This document shows, in pieces, positions 8,881-18,059 of a stretch of 64,000 bases of DNA; position 1 is the first letter of the stretch, and every line of letters begins with the position of its first letter. This DNA comes from JANQPX01 sp039197065 (lineage in GTDB: Bacteria; Pseudomonadota; Alphaproteobacteria; Geminicoccales; Geminicoccaceae). Location of the stretch: assembly GCA_039197065.1 (NCBI GenBank), contig JBCCUL010000041.1, positions 1 to 64,000 of the forward strand, read 5' to 3'. The notes beneath the pieces are model-generated. The model saw nothing but the letters and a program-made list of their open reading frames with translations. It searched no databases and was not told the origin of the DNA. A program made the translations under genes and the position numbers.

Positions 8881-10525
8881 CCTCCGACCAACCATCTTCG
8901 GAGTCCGGCAATTCGGCCATCGGCCGCCCGAAGAAATACCCCTGACCAAGATCGATGCCGAGGCGCTGCAGACGATCGGCCTGGACCTTCGTCTCGATCA
9001 TTTCGGCGACCGACGTGACGCCCAACTCCTTACAGAGCGCCGCCATGCCCTTCAGAATTCCGCGATCACGTTTACCGTAGGAGCGGACATACATGCCGTC
9101 GATCTTGACGTAGTCGAAGGAAAAAGCGCGCAGATAATGAAAGGCCGCGGCCCCGCTGCCGAAATCGTCGAGGCATACCCGGTAGGATTTGTTGCGCAGC
9201 GCCGTGATCAGACCTGCGACCGGCTCCGGATCGGTAATCGCCGCGCTTTCGGTGAGCTCGAACATCACCTGACCGCGCATTTTGGGAAACTTACTGAGCA
9301 GTGTGATCAGCGCCTGACCAAATGCGCGGCTCTCCATCGAACGTGCGGAAAGATTGATCGCCAGCGGTATCGTGCGCCGCTCTCGAGCATCGAGCATGGC
9401 GATCACCCGGCGACAGACCATCAGATCAAAATCCGCGACGAGACCGACTTGTTCTGCAAAGCAGACAAGGTCGAAGGGCGATTGACCGTCCTTCAGCCGG
9501 CTCAAGACCTCGTAATGGTGGGCGAGCCCTGACTTCAGGTCGACGATCGGCTGAAAATTGAGCTCGACATCGTCATTATTGACGGTGTCCCGCACTTCGA
9601 CGACGCGCTGAACGGTTTCCTTCACCATCCGATCGAAGCCGTCCTGCAACGAACCGATGCTAAAGCCCTTGCCCTTGGTCTCGGCGAAGCGATTGATGGC
9701 GTAGAGGAGCGTTTGCGCGGCATCGCCGGGATGAAGACCGTTCGAGTTCATCGAAAGCGAGGCGGCCTTCGGCGTAAGGCCGATACCCTTGGGATCGGCT
9801 ACTTTCGAATGCGTCCGCACCGTCGCTTCGAGGACATCGATATCCATCTCGTTCTGCTGGACGATGCCGAGCACGCCATCATCCAGCCAGCCGGTCGCGC
9901 TGTCCTCGGCGCAAAGGCCCTTGAGACTCTTGCCGATCTCATGGCGGCAGGACTGCGCCGCGTCCTCGGACCAAGTCTCGAGCTCGCTCAGGTCCAGCAT
10001 GGTCAGGGTCGGCGCGTCGCTCGAAGGCTGGAGATGCTCCATCAGCTGATTCTTGAAATGCCCCGCATCGAGAATAGCGTTGGTATCGACGGGCTCCGGG
10101 AGATCGAAACGAAAACTGAGCTGCAGGACGTCCGACCGTTCCTCGCTGACATGACCGGACATGACCAACCAGCGCCCGCCAACCCCTTCGAACCCGACTC
10201 GGCAGGGTTGCGCTCGCCCAAGCTCACCGAGATCCTGGAGAAAGCGCGCGACGCTCTCCACCAGACCCGGCATGACCAGATCGGTGAGCTTTTGCCCGAT
10301 CATCTCCTTGTCGCTGTGTCCGCTGATCGTCTGGGCGGCGCCGACCACATAGGTGATGGTTCCCGATAGATCGGCTTCGATCAGGAGGTCGCCCCCGGCA
10401 AAGGCAAACCCGATAAAGCGATCGCGCTGCAGGCGAAGGATGGCGTCGCGTTTCGAGGGGCTGGACAAGGGCTTGGACCTGGACCTTCCTGATGGGATCG
10501 TCGGATGACCGATACCGGAGGCCAA
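8765..10525 (-). CDS. PAS-EAL cyclic-di-GMP phosphodiesterase-like protein
   Basis: Up to 586 aa: an N-terminal PAS-like sensor (ADLSGTITYVVG, about residues 50-75), a middle linker, and an EAL domain from about residue 310. The signature is EVL (HYEVLSRL) instead of EAL. Most catalytic landmarks remain: NLSARSM, ELTESA, DDFGSG, VKIDG and GQGYFFGRP, so c-di-GMP hydrolysis is likely. The codon at 10525 is TTG without a clear RBS; a second in-frame TTG at 10468 is an alternative start. The last ~38 codons lie antisense inside soxG, beyond the normal EAL end, and read as low-complexity Arg/Gln/Ser-rich sequence, perhaps through loss of the original stop codon. Confidence 0.85.
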   Translation of the reverse strand: MASGIGHPTIPSGRSRSKPLSSPSKRDAILRLQRDRFIGFAFAGGDLLIEADLSGTITYVVGAAQTISGHSDKEMIGQKLTDLVMPGLVESVARFLQDLGELGRAQPCRVGFEGVGGRWLVMSGHVSEERSDVLQLSFRFDLPEPVDTNAILDAGHFKNQLMEHLQPSSDAPTLTMLDLSELETWSEDAAQSCRHEIGKSLKGLCAEDSATGWLDDGVLGIVQQNEMDIDVLEATVRTHSKVADPKGIGLTPKAASLSMNSNGLHPGDAAQTLLYAINRFAETKGKGFSIGSLQDGFDRMVKETVQRVVEVRDTVNNDDVELNFQPIVDLKSGLAHHYEVLSRLKDGQSPFDLVCFAEQVGLVADFDLMVCRRVIAMLDARERRTIPLAINLSARSMESRAFGQALITLLSKFPKMRGQVMFELTESAAITDPEPVAGLITALRNKSYRVCLDDFGSGAAAFHYLRAFSFDYVKIDGMYVRSYGKRDRGILKGMAALCKELGVTSVAEMIETKVQADRLQRLGIDLGQGYFFGRPMAELPDSEDGWSEVSRRSARNPYQPPQARPRDSQQRNGQDRGQHYQFREGG

Positions 10526-10804
10526 GCCGTCCGTTCGGCGCTGGCGTCCCTCTCTCTTTTAAACCTTCAGTGGTTAGAGAAGTTTTAACGCTATCCCGAT
10601 GATCACTCTGACGTGATGCCGAAATGGCCGATCCATCGGGCCTGGATCTCCGGCTCACCAGCCGGTATCGGGCAGCAAGTGCGGTACCAGAGGCGTGCTC
10701 CGGCCGCGTTTCTAGCTGCAATTCCGATCAAGTCTGGCTATATAACCCGGCAGAGAGAATTCACGTTCAACATCGTCGTCAATGGACGTCCGCCTGAAAG
10801 AGAG

Positions 10805-11788
10805 ATGATGGCCGAAAGAAGCATGTCACTCTGTTCGATGAAGAGCCGACATTTTCGAATGAGCCGGGGCCTGAAAGCCGATCGGGCGCATGCACCATCA
10901 TATGCCCTCCTGCTCGCCGCCTTTCTCGTCGCCTGCATGCCTGATCGGGCGTCAGCGGATGAATGCAGCCTTGTGGATAAGGTCAGCGGCAAGACATTCA
11001 GCGTCTTTCAGATCATGGGCTACCGCAACATCCCGGACCTCGGGGCTCTTTGCGTCGAACGTCTTAAGATCTGGTATGCGCGTGAGTTCTGGCCCGACGG
11101 CGTGCCGCGCAAGGATGATTTCGACCTTGGCTTGCCCGACCGCGATCGGGTCGAGCGTGTCGGCATGAGGTCGCCTGAATTCGGTGGCATCACGGTCCTG
11201 GACATCGAGCACTGGCCGCTTGAGGATCGGACCTTCGCCGATGCGGCCGTGGACAATTACCTCACCGTGCTCGACTGGTTCAGAAAATCGGCGCCGCCGG
11301 AACAGGCGGTCGGCTATTACAGCATGGTGCCGATCCGCGATTACTGGCGCGCCCTGAGGGGCGTCGATCATCCCAAATACCAGGACTGGCAGGAGGAAAA
11401 CGATCGTCTCGTCCGTATGGCCGAGGCCGTCGATATCCTCTTCCCGTCGATCTACACCTTCTATGAGGACCAGGAAGGCTGGCTCACCTACGCCAAGGCC
11501 CAGATCGAGGAAAGCCGCCGCATCGCGCCGGACAAGCCGATCTACGCCTTCGTCTGGCCCGAATACCACCCGTCCAACGACGCCCGTGCCGGTGATCCGA
11601 TCGAGCCCGACTACTGGCGCGTCCAGCTCGACTTTCTGCGCGAGCATGCCGACGGCGTCGTCATCTGGACCATCGACGACACCAAGGCGGTCGACTTCGA
11701 GGACATCCCGCCCTGGTGGGACGCCACCGTGCAATTCATCGAGGAGGGCTACGATTGCCAGGGCTGTCCGGCGCCGGGTGAAGGGTGA
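10805..11788 (+). CDS. Secreted TIM-barrel-like protein of unknown substrate
   Basis: About 327 aa with an export signal (core YALLLAAFLVACMP, cleavage near RASADE). The mature part has the alternation and short acidic motifs of a glycoside-hydrolase-type (beta/alpha)8 barrel: GGITVLDIEHWPLED, VGYYSMVP, DILFPSIYTFYED, YAFVWPEYHP and VVIWTIDD. The D-I-E followed by W is reminiscent of the DxE catalytic pair of hyaluronidase-like (GH56) barrels, but that is only a resemblance. Several starts are possible (10805, 10808, 10823, 10859). It precedes the polysaccharide cluster by 70 bp on the same strand, suggesting a role in processing or degrading that polymer. Confidence 0.6.
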   Translation: MMAERSMSLCSMKSRHFRMSRGLKADRAHAPSYALLLAAFLVACMPDRASADECSLVDKVSGKTFSVFQIMGYRNIPDLGALCVERLKIWYAREFWPDGVPRKDDFDLGLPDRDRVERVGMRSPEFGGITVLDIEHWPLEDRTFADAAVDNYLTVLDWFRKSAPPEQAVGYYSMVPIRDYWRALRGVDHPKYQDWQEENDRLVRMAEAVDILFPSIYTFYEDQEGWLTYAKAQIEESRRIAPDKPIYAFVWPEYHPSNDARAGDPIEPDYWRVQLDFLREHADGVVIWTIDDTKAVDFEDIPPWWDATVQFIEEGYDCQGCPAPGEG

Positions 11789-11857
11789 CTTGCCGGCGCT
11801 AGGTTTGGGCATGCTGCACATCATGTTGATGAGGGGTTTGTTGAGGTGACCTGCTGA

Positions 11858-13771
11858 ATGTGCGGAATCGCTGGTTTTCAAGGCAGTTACGGGCGAGATC
11901 TCCTGTCGCAATTCAACGCGCTTCAGGAGCATCGCGGTCCTGACGATCAGGACATCTGGCATGACCCGGATGACCGTATCGGCCTCGCCCATCGCCGCCT
12001 CAGCATCATCGATCTCAGCCCCGAGGCCGCGCAGCCGATGTGCGATGCGAGCGGCGATATTCAGCTGGTCTGCAATGGCGAGATCTATAATTTTCAAGAG
12101 CTTCGCCGCTTTCTTGAAGGCAAAGGCTACCGCTTCAAGACCCATTGCGACGTCGAGGTCCTGATCCACCTTTACGACCTCGAAGGCCCGGACATGCTAG
12201 ATCGCCTGAACGGCATGTACGCGTTTGCGATCTGGGACCGGCGAAAGAAGTCGCTGTTCCTCGCCGCCGACCATATCAGGATCAAGCCGCTCTACTATGC
12301 CGAAACACCAGGCGGTTTCGTCTTCGCCTCCGAGATCAAAGCCCTGATGGCCGTCCCCGATCTCGATCGCAGCACCAGCCCCGAGGCGATCCACTATCAT
12401 CTCGCCTACCTCTGGTGCCCCGCCAGCGAAACCATGCTGAAGGCTGTGAAGAAATGCGAGCCAGGCCAGGCGATCCTGGTGCAGGACGGCCGCATTCAGC
12501 GCATCTGGACCCATGAGCCGCCTCATTATGACATGCCGATCGCAAGCATGCCTGAGGGTGAGGCGATCCAGGCGCTGACCGGGGAGATGGAAGCCGCGGT
12601 CGAGCGCCAGATGGTGAGCGACGTGCCGGTCGGCGCCTTCCTCTCAGGCGGGCTCGACTCGAGCCTGATCGTCGCCTTGATGGCCAAACATACCGAGGCG
12701 GCGACGCTTCCCTGCTACACGATCAAATCAGCGATCGGCGCGCACAGGGGCTTCGTCGACGATCTGCCCTATGCGCGCAAGGCCGCGCAGCATCTGGGCG
12801 TCAAGCTCTCGGAAATCGAGATCACGCCGCCGTCGGCCGACGATCTCACCTCGATGATCTACATGCTGGACGAGCCGCAGGCGGACATCGCGCCCATCAA
12901 TGTCATGCTGATCGCGGCCCAGGCACGCAAAGACGGGGTCAAGGTCCTGCTTTCGGGTGCTGGCGGTGACGATGTGTTCTCGGGTTATCGGCGCCATATC
13001 GCGCTCCATCTGGAACGCTACTGGAGTTGGCTGCCGCAGCCTCTGCGTTCAGGTCTTCGAGCCGGTTCGAAACTGCTGCCCGGCGGCACCTCTATCGGCA
13101 GGCGTGTGCAGACCGCCTTTCGCTCGGCGGACCAGCCAAAAGATCAGCGCATGATGTCCGCCTTCTTCTGGTCGGACCAGAAAATCAGGCGGAGCCTCTA
13201 TTCCGACGATCTTGCCGCAGCTGTTACGAGCAGCGTGCTCGACCCGTTGACTCTGCGCTTCGCGCGACTCGGGGACGGCGTGGCCGACCTCAATCGGCTT
13301 CTTTATCTGGAACAGCAGTTCTTCCTCGCCGATCACAATTTGAACTACACCGACAAGGCGAGCATGGCCGAGAGCATCGAGGTGCGCGTGCCGTTTCTCG
13401 ACCGGGAGCTGATGAAATTTGCGGCGACCTTGCCGGTCGACCTGAAGCTCAACGGTACGACGACAAAATACCTCCTTCGAAAGATCGCCGAGCCGCTGTT
13501 GCCCGACGACGTCATCTATCGACCCAAGGTCGGCTTCGGCGCACCGATCCAGGAATGGCTGGACGACGATCTCAAGGACATGGTCGAGGAGGTGCTCTCG
13601 CATCAAAGCCTGAAGCGGCGCGGCTGGTTCGATCCCAAAGCCGTGGATCAGCTTCGCGCCGCCAACAAAGCGGGCAAGATCGATGCGACCATGACGATTT
13701 TCGAGCTGGTCTGCCTTGAGCTCTGGACCAGGCGTTTCGTCGACGATCACGGCCTGGCGGCCGCTGCCTGA
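11858..13771 (+). CDS. asnB: Asparagine synthase (glutamine-hydrolysing)
   Basis: 637-aa class II glutamine amidotransferase fused to an asparagine-synthase domain. The catalytic Cys is residue 2 (MCGIAGF), followed by the HRGPDDQD and LAHRRLSIIDLS motifs. The synthetase half carries the PP-loop FLSGGLDSSLIVAL and the LSGAGGDDVFSGY motif. The sequence matches the family used in amidation of surface polysaccharides as well as free asparagine synthesis. Position directly before a glycosyltransferase (1-bp gap) and a flippase favours the polysaccharide role. Confidence 0.88.
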   Translation: MCGIAGFQGSYGRDLLSQFNALQEHRGPDDQDIWHDPDDRIGLAHRRLSIIDLSPEAAQPMCDASGDIQLVCNGEIYNFQELRRFLEGKGYRFKTHCDVEVLIHLYDLEGPDMLDRLNGMYAFAIWDRRKKSLFLAADHIRIKPLYYAETPGGFVFASEIKALMAVPDLDRSTSPEAIHYHLAYLWCPASETMLKAVKKCEPGQAILVQDGRIQRIWTHEPPHYDMPIASMPEGEAIQALTGEMEAAVERQMVSDVPVGAFLSGGLDSSLIVALMAKHTEAATLPCYTIKSAIGAHRGFVDDLPYARKAAQHLGVKLSEIEITPPSADDLTSMIYMLDEPQADIAPINVMLIAAQARKDGVKVLLSGAGGDDVFSGYRRHIALHLERYWSWLPQPLRSGLRAGSKLLPGGTSIGRRVQTAFRSADQPKDQRMMSAFFWSDQKIRRSLYSDDLAAAVTSSVLDPLTLRFARLGDGVADLNRLLYLEQQFFLADHNLNYTDKASMAESIEVRVPFLDRELMKFAATLPVDLKLNGTTTKYLLRKIAEPLLPDDVIYRPKVGFGAPIQEWLDDDLKDMVEEVLSHQSLKRRGWFDPKAVDQLRAANKAGKIDATMTIFELVCLELWTRRFVDDHGLAAAA

Positions 13772-13772
13772 C

Positions 13773-14972
13773 ATGGCTATCGAGGCAACACATTCCGATC
13801 GCCCGCTGGTGCAGATTCTCCTGGAGGGGCTGCCCAAATACCGAAGCGTGTTTCTAACGAGGCTGAAGCAGTCGGGCAGGGTGAATTTCAAGCTTTACCC
13901 AGCCCATCAGGCCGATGCCGGTCTGTTCGACAAAAGTGAAGCCGGCGCGTTTGCCGAGGACATCGTGCCGCCCACCCGTCCTGCGACCGAACTTCTGGGC
14001 GGACGCTTCAGCTGGCACAGCCATTTCCGGGTCGATTCCGATCTCGGCCCTGGCGACGTCATCGTCTGCGCCGGCAATCCCCGGTTCCTCAACATCTACC
14101 CGCTCACGCTGACCGCCCGAAAGCGCGGGCTGCCGGTGATCTGGTGGTGCCAGGGCTGGACGCCCGAGGCCTCGCCGACCACCACCAAAATCCGCCACTG
14201 GCTGACCAAGCGCTTTCCCGACGCCGTCATGGTCTATACGGAGAAGGAAGCGAACGCCTTCGTCGAGTTGGGCTTCCCCAAAGAACGCACCTTCTTCTTG
14301 AACAACACCATCGACGAGCGCCTGGTGCAGGCCGCGGTCGATGCGATCGACGACGCGGACTTGACGGCGTTTCAGAAGAAGGAAGTTATTGCCGATCGGA
14401 AACTTCTCATTTTTTGCAGCCGCCTGACGCCCAAAACCCGCCTGTTGCAGGCGATCGAGGCGGTCGAGCGTGTGCGCGCCGACCATCCGGACGTGCTGCT
14501 TGCGGTGATCGGTGACGGCGTCCTTCGCGAAGAGGCGGAAGCCAAAGTCAAAGCCGTCGGCCTTGCCGACCATGTGCGTTTTTTGGGGGCGATGTTCGAT
14601 GAAGATCAGCTCGCACCCTGGTTTTTGTCAGCAAAGTGCCTCCTTTATCCGGGACCGATCGGGCTTAGCCTCCTGCACGCCTTCGCCTATGGATTGCCGG
14701 TGGTCACCCACGACAATCTCAAAAACCAGAACCCGGAGATCGCAGCCCTTGAGCCCGGCGCCAACGGTCTGACGTTCAGGGAAAACGACGTCGCCGATTT
14801 TTCGAACGCGCTTGGCCGAATCCTGGCGGATCCCGCGTTCCAACGTTCGCTTAGCGAACGCGCGAACACGACCGCGCATCGGGACTACACGATGGCTGCG
14901 ATGGTGCGGAATTTCCAGAACGCCGTACTCACGATGAGCCGCCGACCGGCGGCCGGGGAACTTGCCGCATGA
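13773..14972 (+). CDS. Glycosyltransferase family 4-like protein
   Basis: 399-aa predicted cytoplasmic glycosyltransferase with GT-B fold. The C-terminal half has the nucleotide-sugar-binding pattern LIFCSRLTPKTRLLQAIE, VLLAVIGDGVLREE, VRFLGAMFDEDQL and GLSLLHAFAYGLPVV, as in GT4/GT1 enzymes, with G-x-G-L-S-L-L replacing the more usual E-x7-E start. ATG at 13773, one base after the asnB stop, so the two are coupled. The sugar donor and acceptor cannot be read from sequence. Confidence 0.82.
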   Translation: MAIEATHSDRPLVQILLEGLPKYRSVFLTRLKQSGRVNFKLYPAHQADAGLFDKSEAGAFAEDIVPPTRPATELLGGRFSWHSHFRVDSDLGPGDVIVCAGNPRFLNIYPLTLTARKRGLPVIWWCQGWTPEASPTTTKIRHWLTKRFPDAVMVYTEKEANAFVELGFPKERTFFLNNTIDERLVQAAVDAIDDADLTAFQKKEVIADRKLLIFCSRLTPKTRLLQAIEAVERVRADHPDVLLAVIGDGVLREEAEAKVKAVGLADHVRFLGAMFDEDQLAPWFLSAKCLLYPGPIGLSLLHAFAYGLPVVTHDNLKNQNPEIAALEPGANGLTFRENDVADFSNALGRILADPAFQRSLSERANTTAHRDYTMAAMVRNFQNAVLTMSRRPAAGELAA

Positions 14973-15001
14973 GACCTTCCGCCGGCCGGCAACGTTAGAC
15001 G

Positions 15002-16309
15002 ATGGCAGGTACTCTAGCCGGCCAGAGGCTGCTAAGCCTCCTGCCGAAGAAGCTGACGACGGGGGCTGCCTGGAACGGGCTCGCCCAGATCATGTATCGG
15101 GGCATGGTGATCCTCGGCATGCTGATCGCAGCTCGGATCCTTGGTCTGGAGAGCTTCGGCCAGCTCAGCATTCTCTACAACACCACCATGGCCTTCCACG
15201 TGGTCGCCTCACTCGGCCTGATCATGACCGGCACCAAGCTGGTGGCCGAGCTTTATGAAAAGGACAAGCCGCGCACCGGCCGGATCATCGCCCTTTGCCA
15301 TTATGTGGCCGCCGCCAGCGGTGGGTTGGTCGGCATCGGCATGCTGCTGGCGGCCCCCTGGATCGCGTCCGAGATCCTGAACGATGCCGGGCTTGCCTCA
15401 GGCGTCCGGCTGACCGCCTTGCTGCTTCTTTTCCAGGTGATTGCCGACAGCACGCTCGGCGTCAATCTCGGCTTTCTGGCCTTTCGCAGCATCTTTTTGG
15501 CCAATGTCGCAGCCGGTATCTGCTCCTTCCTGTTCCTGATCATCGGTGTTCAATTCTATGGCGTTTCAGGCGGCCTTCTCGGCCTCGCCTTTGCGGAGGC
15601 CGTTCGTTTCCTTCTGCTTTGGCGCTCCGGTCATCGCGCCGCGACCGAGCATGGCATTCCGAGAAGCTGGCGCTTTCCACGGGAAGAACTGTCGGTTCTC
15701 TGGGAAGTCAGCCTCCCCTCCATGGCGACGGCCATTCTCTGGCTGCCGGTCACCTGGATCGGCACGCTGATGCTGGTGCGCGAGCCGAACGGCTTTGCCG
15801 AGATGGGCCTCTTTGGCGCCGCCAATCAATGGTTCTCGCTCCTCCTTTTCGTTCCCGGCGTCGTCACCCAGACCATCCTTCCGATCCTAAGCGCCCAGGT
15901 CGGCGACGGCGGCAGGCGCGAGGCTCGCGGCCTTGCGCTCAAGTCCTCAGGAATCATGCTAGTGCTGGTCGCCTTGATCGCCGCCCCGCTGATGCTCGGA
16001 AGTCCCTGGCTCGCCGCCGCTTACGGACCCGAGTTCACCGAGGGCGTCATGGTTTTCGTCCTGATGCTGCTCGCCGCCATCGCCGCCTCGCCACAGGGCA
16101 TCCTCGGCAATTTCCTCGCCGCCGAAAACCGCTTCTGGCTGCGCTTTCGCATCAACCTCCTCTGGGCCGCCTGCTACCTCGCCGCCGCCTGGCCGCTGGT
16201 GATCCACGGTGCTGCCGGCTTGGCGATCGCCCTGGTCATCGCCTACGCCGCGCGAACGCTCGCGACGCTGATCTACGTGCTCCGGGCTGGCTCAGCTACG
16301 CGCGAATGA
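15002..16309 (+). CDS. Wzx-like oligosaccharide flippase
   Basis: 435-aa integral membrane protein with about 12 hydrophobic segments, of the polysaccharide biosynthesis/MATE-like flippase type. The first helix follows an amphipathic N-terminus, and typical features are GLESFGQLSILYNT near residue 50 and the paired loops rich in Arg. It would move lipid-linked sugars across the inner membrane. Last gene of the asnB-glycosyltransferase-flippase set; its 3' end overlaps the convergent GH13 gene by 14 bp. Confidence 0.85.
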   Translation: MAGTLAGQRLLSLLPKKLTTGAAWNGLAQIMYRGMVILGMLIAARILGLESFGQLSILYNTTMAFHVVASLGLIMTGTKLVAELYEKDKPRTGRIIALCHYVAAASGGLVGIGMLLAAPWIASEILNDAGLASGVRLTALLLLFQVIADSTLGVNLGFLAFRSIFLANVAAGICSFLFLIIGVQFYGVSGGLLGLAFAEAVRFLLLWRSGHRAATEHGIPRSWRFPREELSVLWEVSLPSMATAILWLPVTWIGTLMLVREPNGFAEMGLFGAANQWFSLLLFVPGVVTQTILPILSAQVGDGGRREARGLALKSSGIMLVLVALIAAPLMLGSPWLAAAYGPEFTEGVMVFVLMLLAAIAASPQGILGNFLAAENRFWLRFRINLLWAACYLAAAWPLVIHGAAGLAIALVIAYAARTLATLIYVLRAGSATRE

Positions 16310-17906
16310 TCACGGCCTCGTCGCCGAGAAGATCGATGGACGGACCGACCGATCCGCCCTCTCTTTCCCTGATGGTGGACAGCACCACCCGACCGTCAAC
16401 GGCTTCGTCGACACGCACGGTCTTGGGTGCATCATCGAGATTGGCCAGGATCAGGAACCGGCGCCCCTCCACCTCCCGCGCATAGGCGAGCGCCTCGCCT
16501 TCAATCGCGACCGGACGCCATGATCCCAGAGACAACGCCGCCTCGGCGCGCCTGAGCGCCAGGAGATCCCGCGTCAGGTTCAGCATCGAGGCGGGATCGT
16601 CTCGCTGGGCCTCGACATTCTTCGCCGCATTGTCCGCCCCGATCGGCAGCCAGGGTTCACCTTGAGTAAAGCCCGCCCCGGCTCGGGGCCGCCAGGGCAG
16701 GGGGGTGCGGACGGGGTCGCGACCCTGGTCGGGATGGGCAAGGCCGAACGGGTCCTTGCCCTTGCCGGGCGGGATCGGCACGTTTTCAAGGCCGAGCTCG
16801 TCGCCGTAATAGAGCGTCGGCGTGCCGCGCAGCGTCAGCAGGATCAGCATCGCCACCCGAGCCTGCGCCGGGCCGACGCGGCTCGCGATCCGCTTCTGAT
16901 CATGATTCCCCAACACCCAACTCCCCCAACCGCGCCGCGGTAGGGTTGACTCATACCGTTCTATATAGCCCAGCAGCGCCGCTGCCTTCCAGGGTTGCCA
17001 CATAAGGTTGAAATTGAAGGGCAGGTGCAGCCCTTCGCCCGCCACGCCGTAATAGGCGACCAGCTTTTCCGGCGGCAGGTAGATTTCGCCGATCAGCAGC
17101 CGGTCCTCGCCGAACTCTTCGGCGACACAGCGCATCTCGGCCATGATCTCGTGGATTTCCGGGCGATCGGCGCTGAAGATCGGCAGGACCTTTCGAAAGT
17201 CCGGCTGACCCGGCGCGTAGTCCGGATTGAGCGGGTCGTTTCGAAAGCGCGCGTCCTTGATCAGGAGCCAGCAGACATCGAGGCGAAAGCCGTCGACGCC
17301 GCGCGCCAGCCAAAAGCGCATGGCGTCATACATGGCGGCCCGCACCTCGGGGTTCCGCCAGTTCAAGTCCGGCTGTTCCTTGAGAAAAAAGTGACAAAAA
17401 TACTGGCCGCTCGCTTCATCCAGCGTCCAGGCGTCGCCGCCGGCAATGCTGACCCAATTGTTCGGCGGGCCGCCATCGGGTGCCGGGTCCTGCCAGATAT
17501 ACCAATCCCGCTTCTCGGCGTCCCGGCCGCTCCTGGCATTCAGGAACCAGGGATGCTGATCCGATGTATGGTTGGGTACGAAATCCAGGATCAGCCTGAT
17601 GCCGTGTTCATGCAGCGCTTCGACCAATCGGTCGAACACCTCCAACGTGCCGAACAGCGGGTGGATGCCGGTGTAATCAGCGACGTCATAGCCGAAATCG
17701 GCCATCGGCGAAGGGTAGATCGGCGTAATCCAAACGGTATCGATGCCGAGCCAGACCAGATGGTCGATTCGCTGGATAATCCCCTCCAGATCGCCGATGC
17801 CGTCGCCGTCGCTGTCCTGAAAGGAACGCGGATAGATTTCGTAGATGACGGCGCGCTGCCACCAAGGCGCCGCGCCTCTCGGCTGTTCTTCTTTCGATCT
17901 CGGCAC
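16296..17906 (-). CDS. GH13 alpha-glucosidase
   Basis: 536-aa cytoplasmic enzyme of glycoside hydrolase family 13, with the IYEIYPRSFQDSDGDGIGDL start typical of oligo-1,6-glucosidase/alpha-glucosidase. The catalytic Asp nucleophile lies in GFRLDV (about D210), the acid/base Glu in LIGEIY (about E274) and the third acidic residue in GNHD (about D336). The exact substrate (maltose, isomaltose, trehalose or sucrose) cannot be fixed. Divergent from gyrA with a 153-bp spacer. Confidence 0.9.
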   Translation of the reverse strand: MPRSKEEQPRGAAPWWQRAVIYEIYPRSFQDSDGDGIGDLEGIIQRIDHLVWLGIDTVWITPIYPSPMADFGYDVADYTGIHPLFGTLEVFDRLVEALHEHGIRLILDFVPNHTSDQHPWFLNARSGRDAEKRDWYIWQDPAPDGGPPNNWVSIAGGDAWTLDEASGQYFCHFFLKEQPDLNWRNPEVRAAMYDAMRFWLARGVDGFRLDVCWLLIKDARFRNDPLNPDYAPGQPDFRKVLPIFSADRPEIHEIMAEMRCVAEEFGEDRLLIGEIYLPPEKLVAYYGVAGEGLHLPFNFNLMWQPWKAAALLGYIERYESTLPRRGWGSWVLGNHDQKRIASRVGPAQARVAMLILLTLRGTPTLYYGDELGLENVPIPPGKGKDPFGLAHPDQGRDPVRTPLPWRPRAGAGFTQGEPWLPIGADNAAKNVEAQRDDPASMLNLTRDLLALRRAEAALSLGSWRPVAIEGEALAYAREVEGRRFLILANLDDAPKTVRVDEAVDGRVVLSTIREREGGSVGPSIDLLGDEAVIIRA

Positions 17907-18059
17907 GTCACGATCCCCAAAAACCGTCTGATGTCAGCCGTTTCCGCGAAAATGTTGCAGCGCACAAAAAATGCAAATAAAGTGGCATTATAAGGCTAGC
18001 CGTGGCATGTTCCGGTCGCACCGATAGATTTTGACAGATGACAGCTGGACTAGAGAAGC

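Noticed and set aside
15295..16485. 396-codon + strand ORF overlapping the flippase in another frame
   Set aside because: Arg/Pro/Ser-rich out-of-frame read-through; the flippase frame has clear membrane helices.
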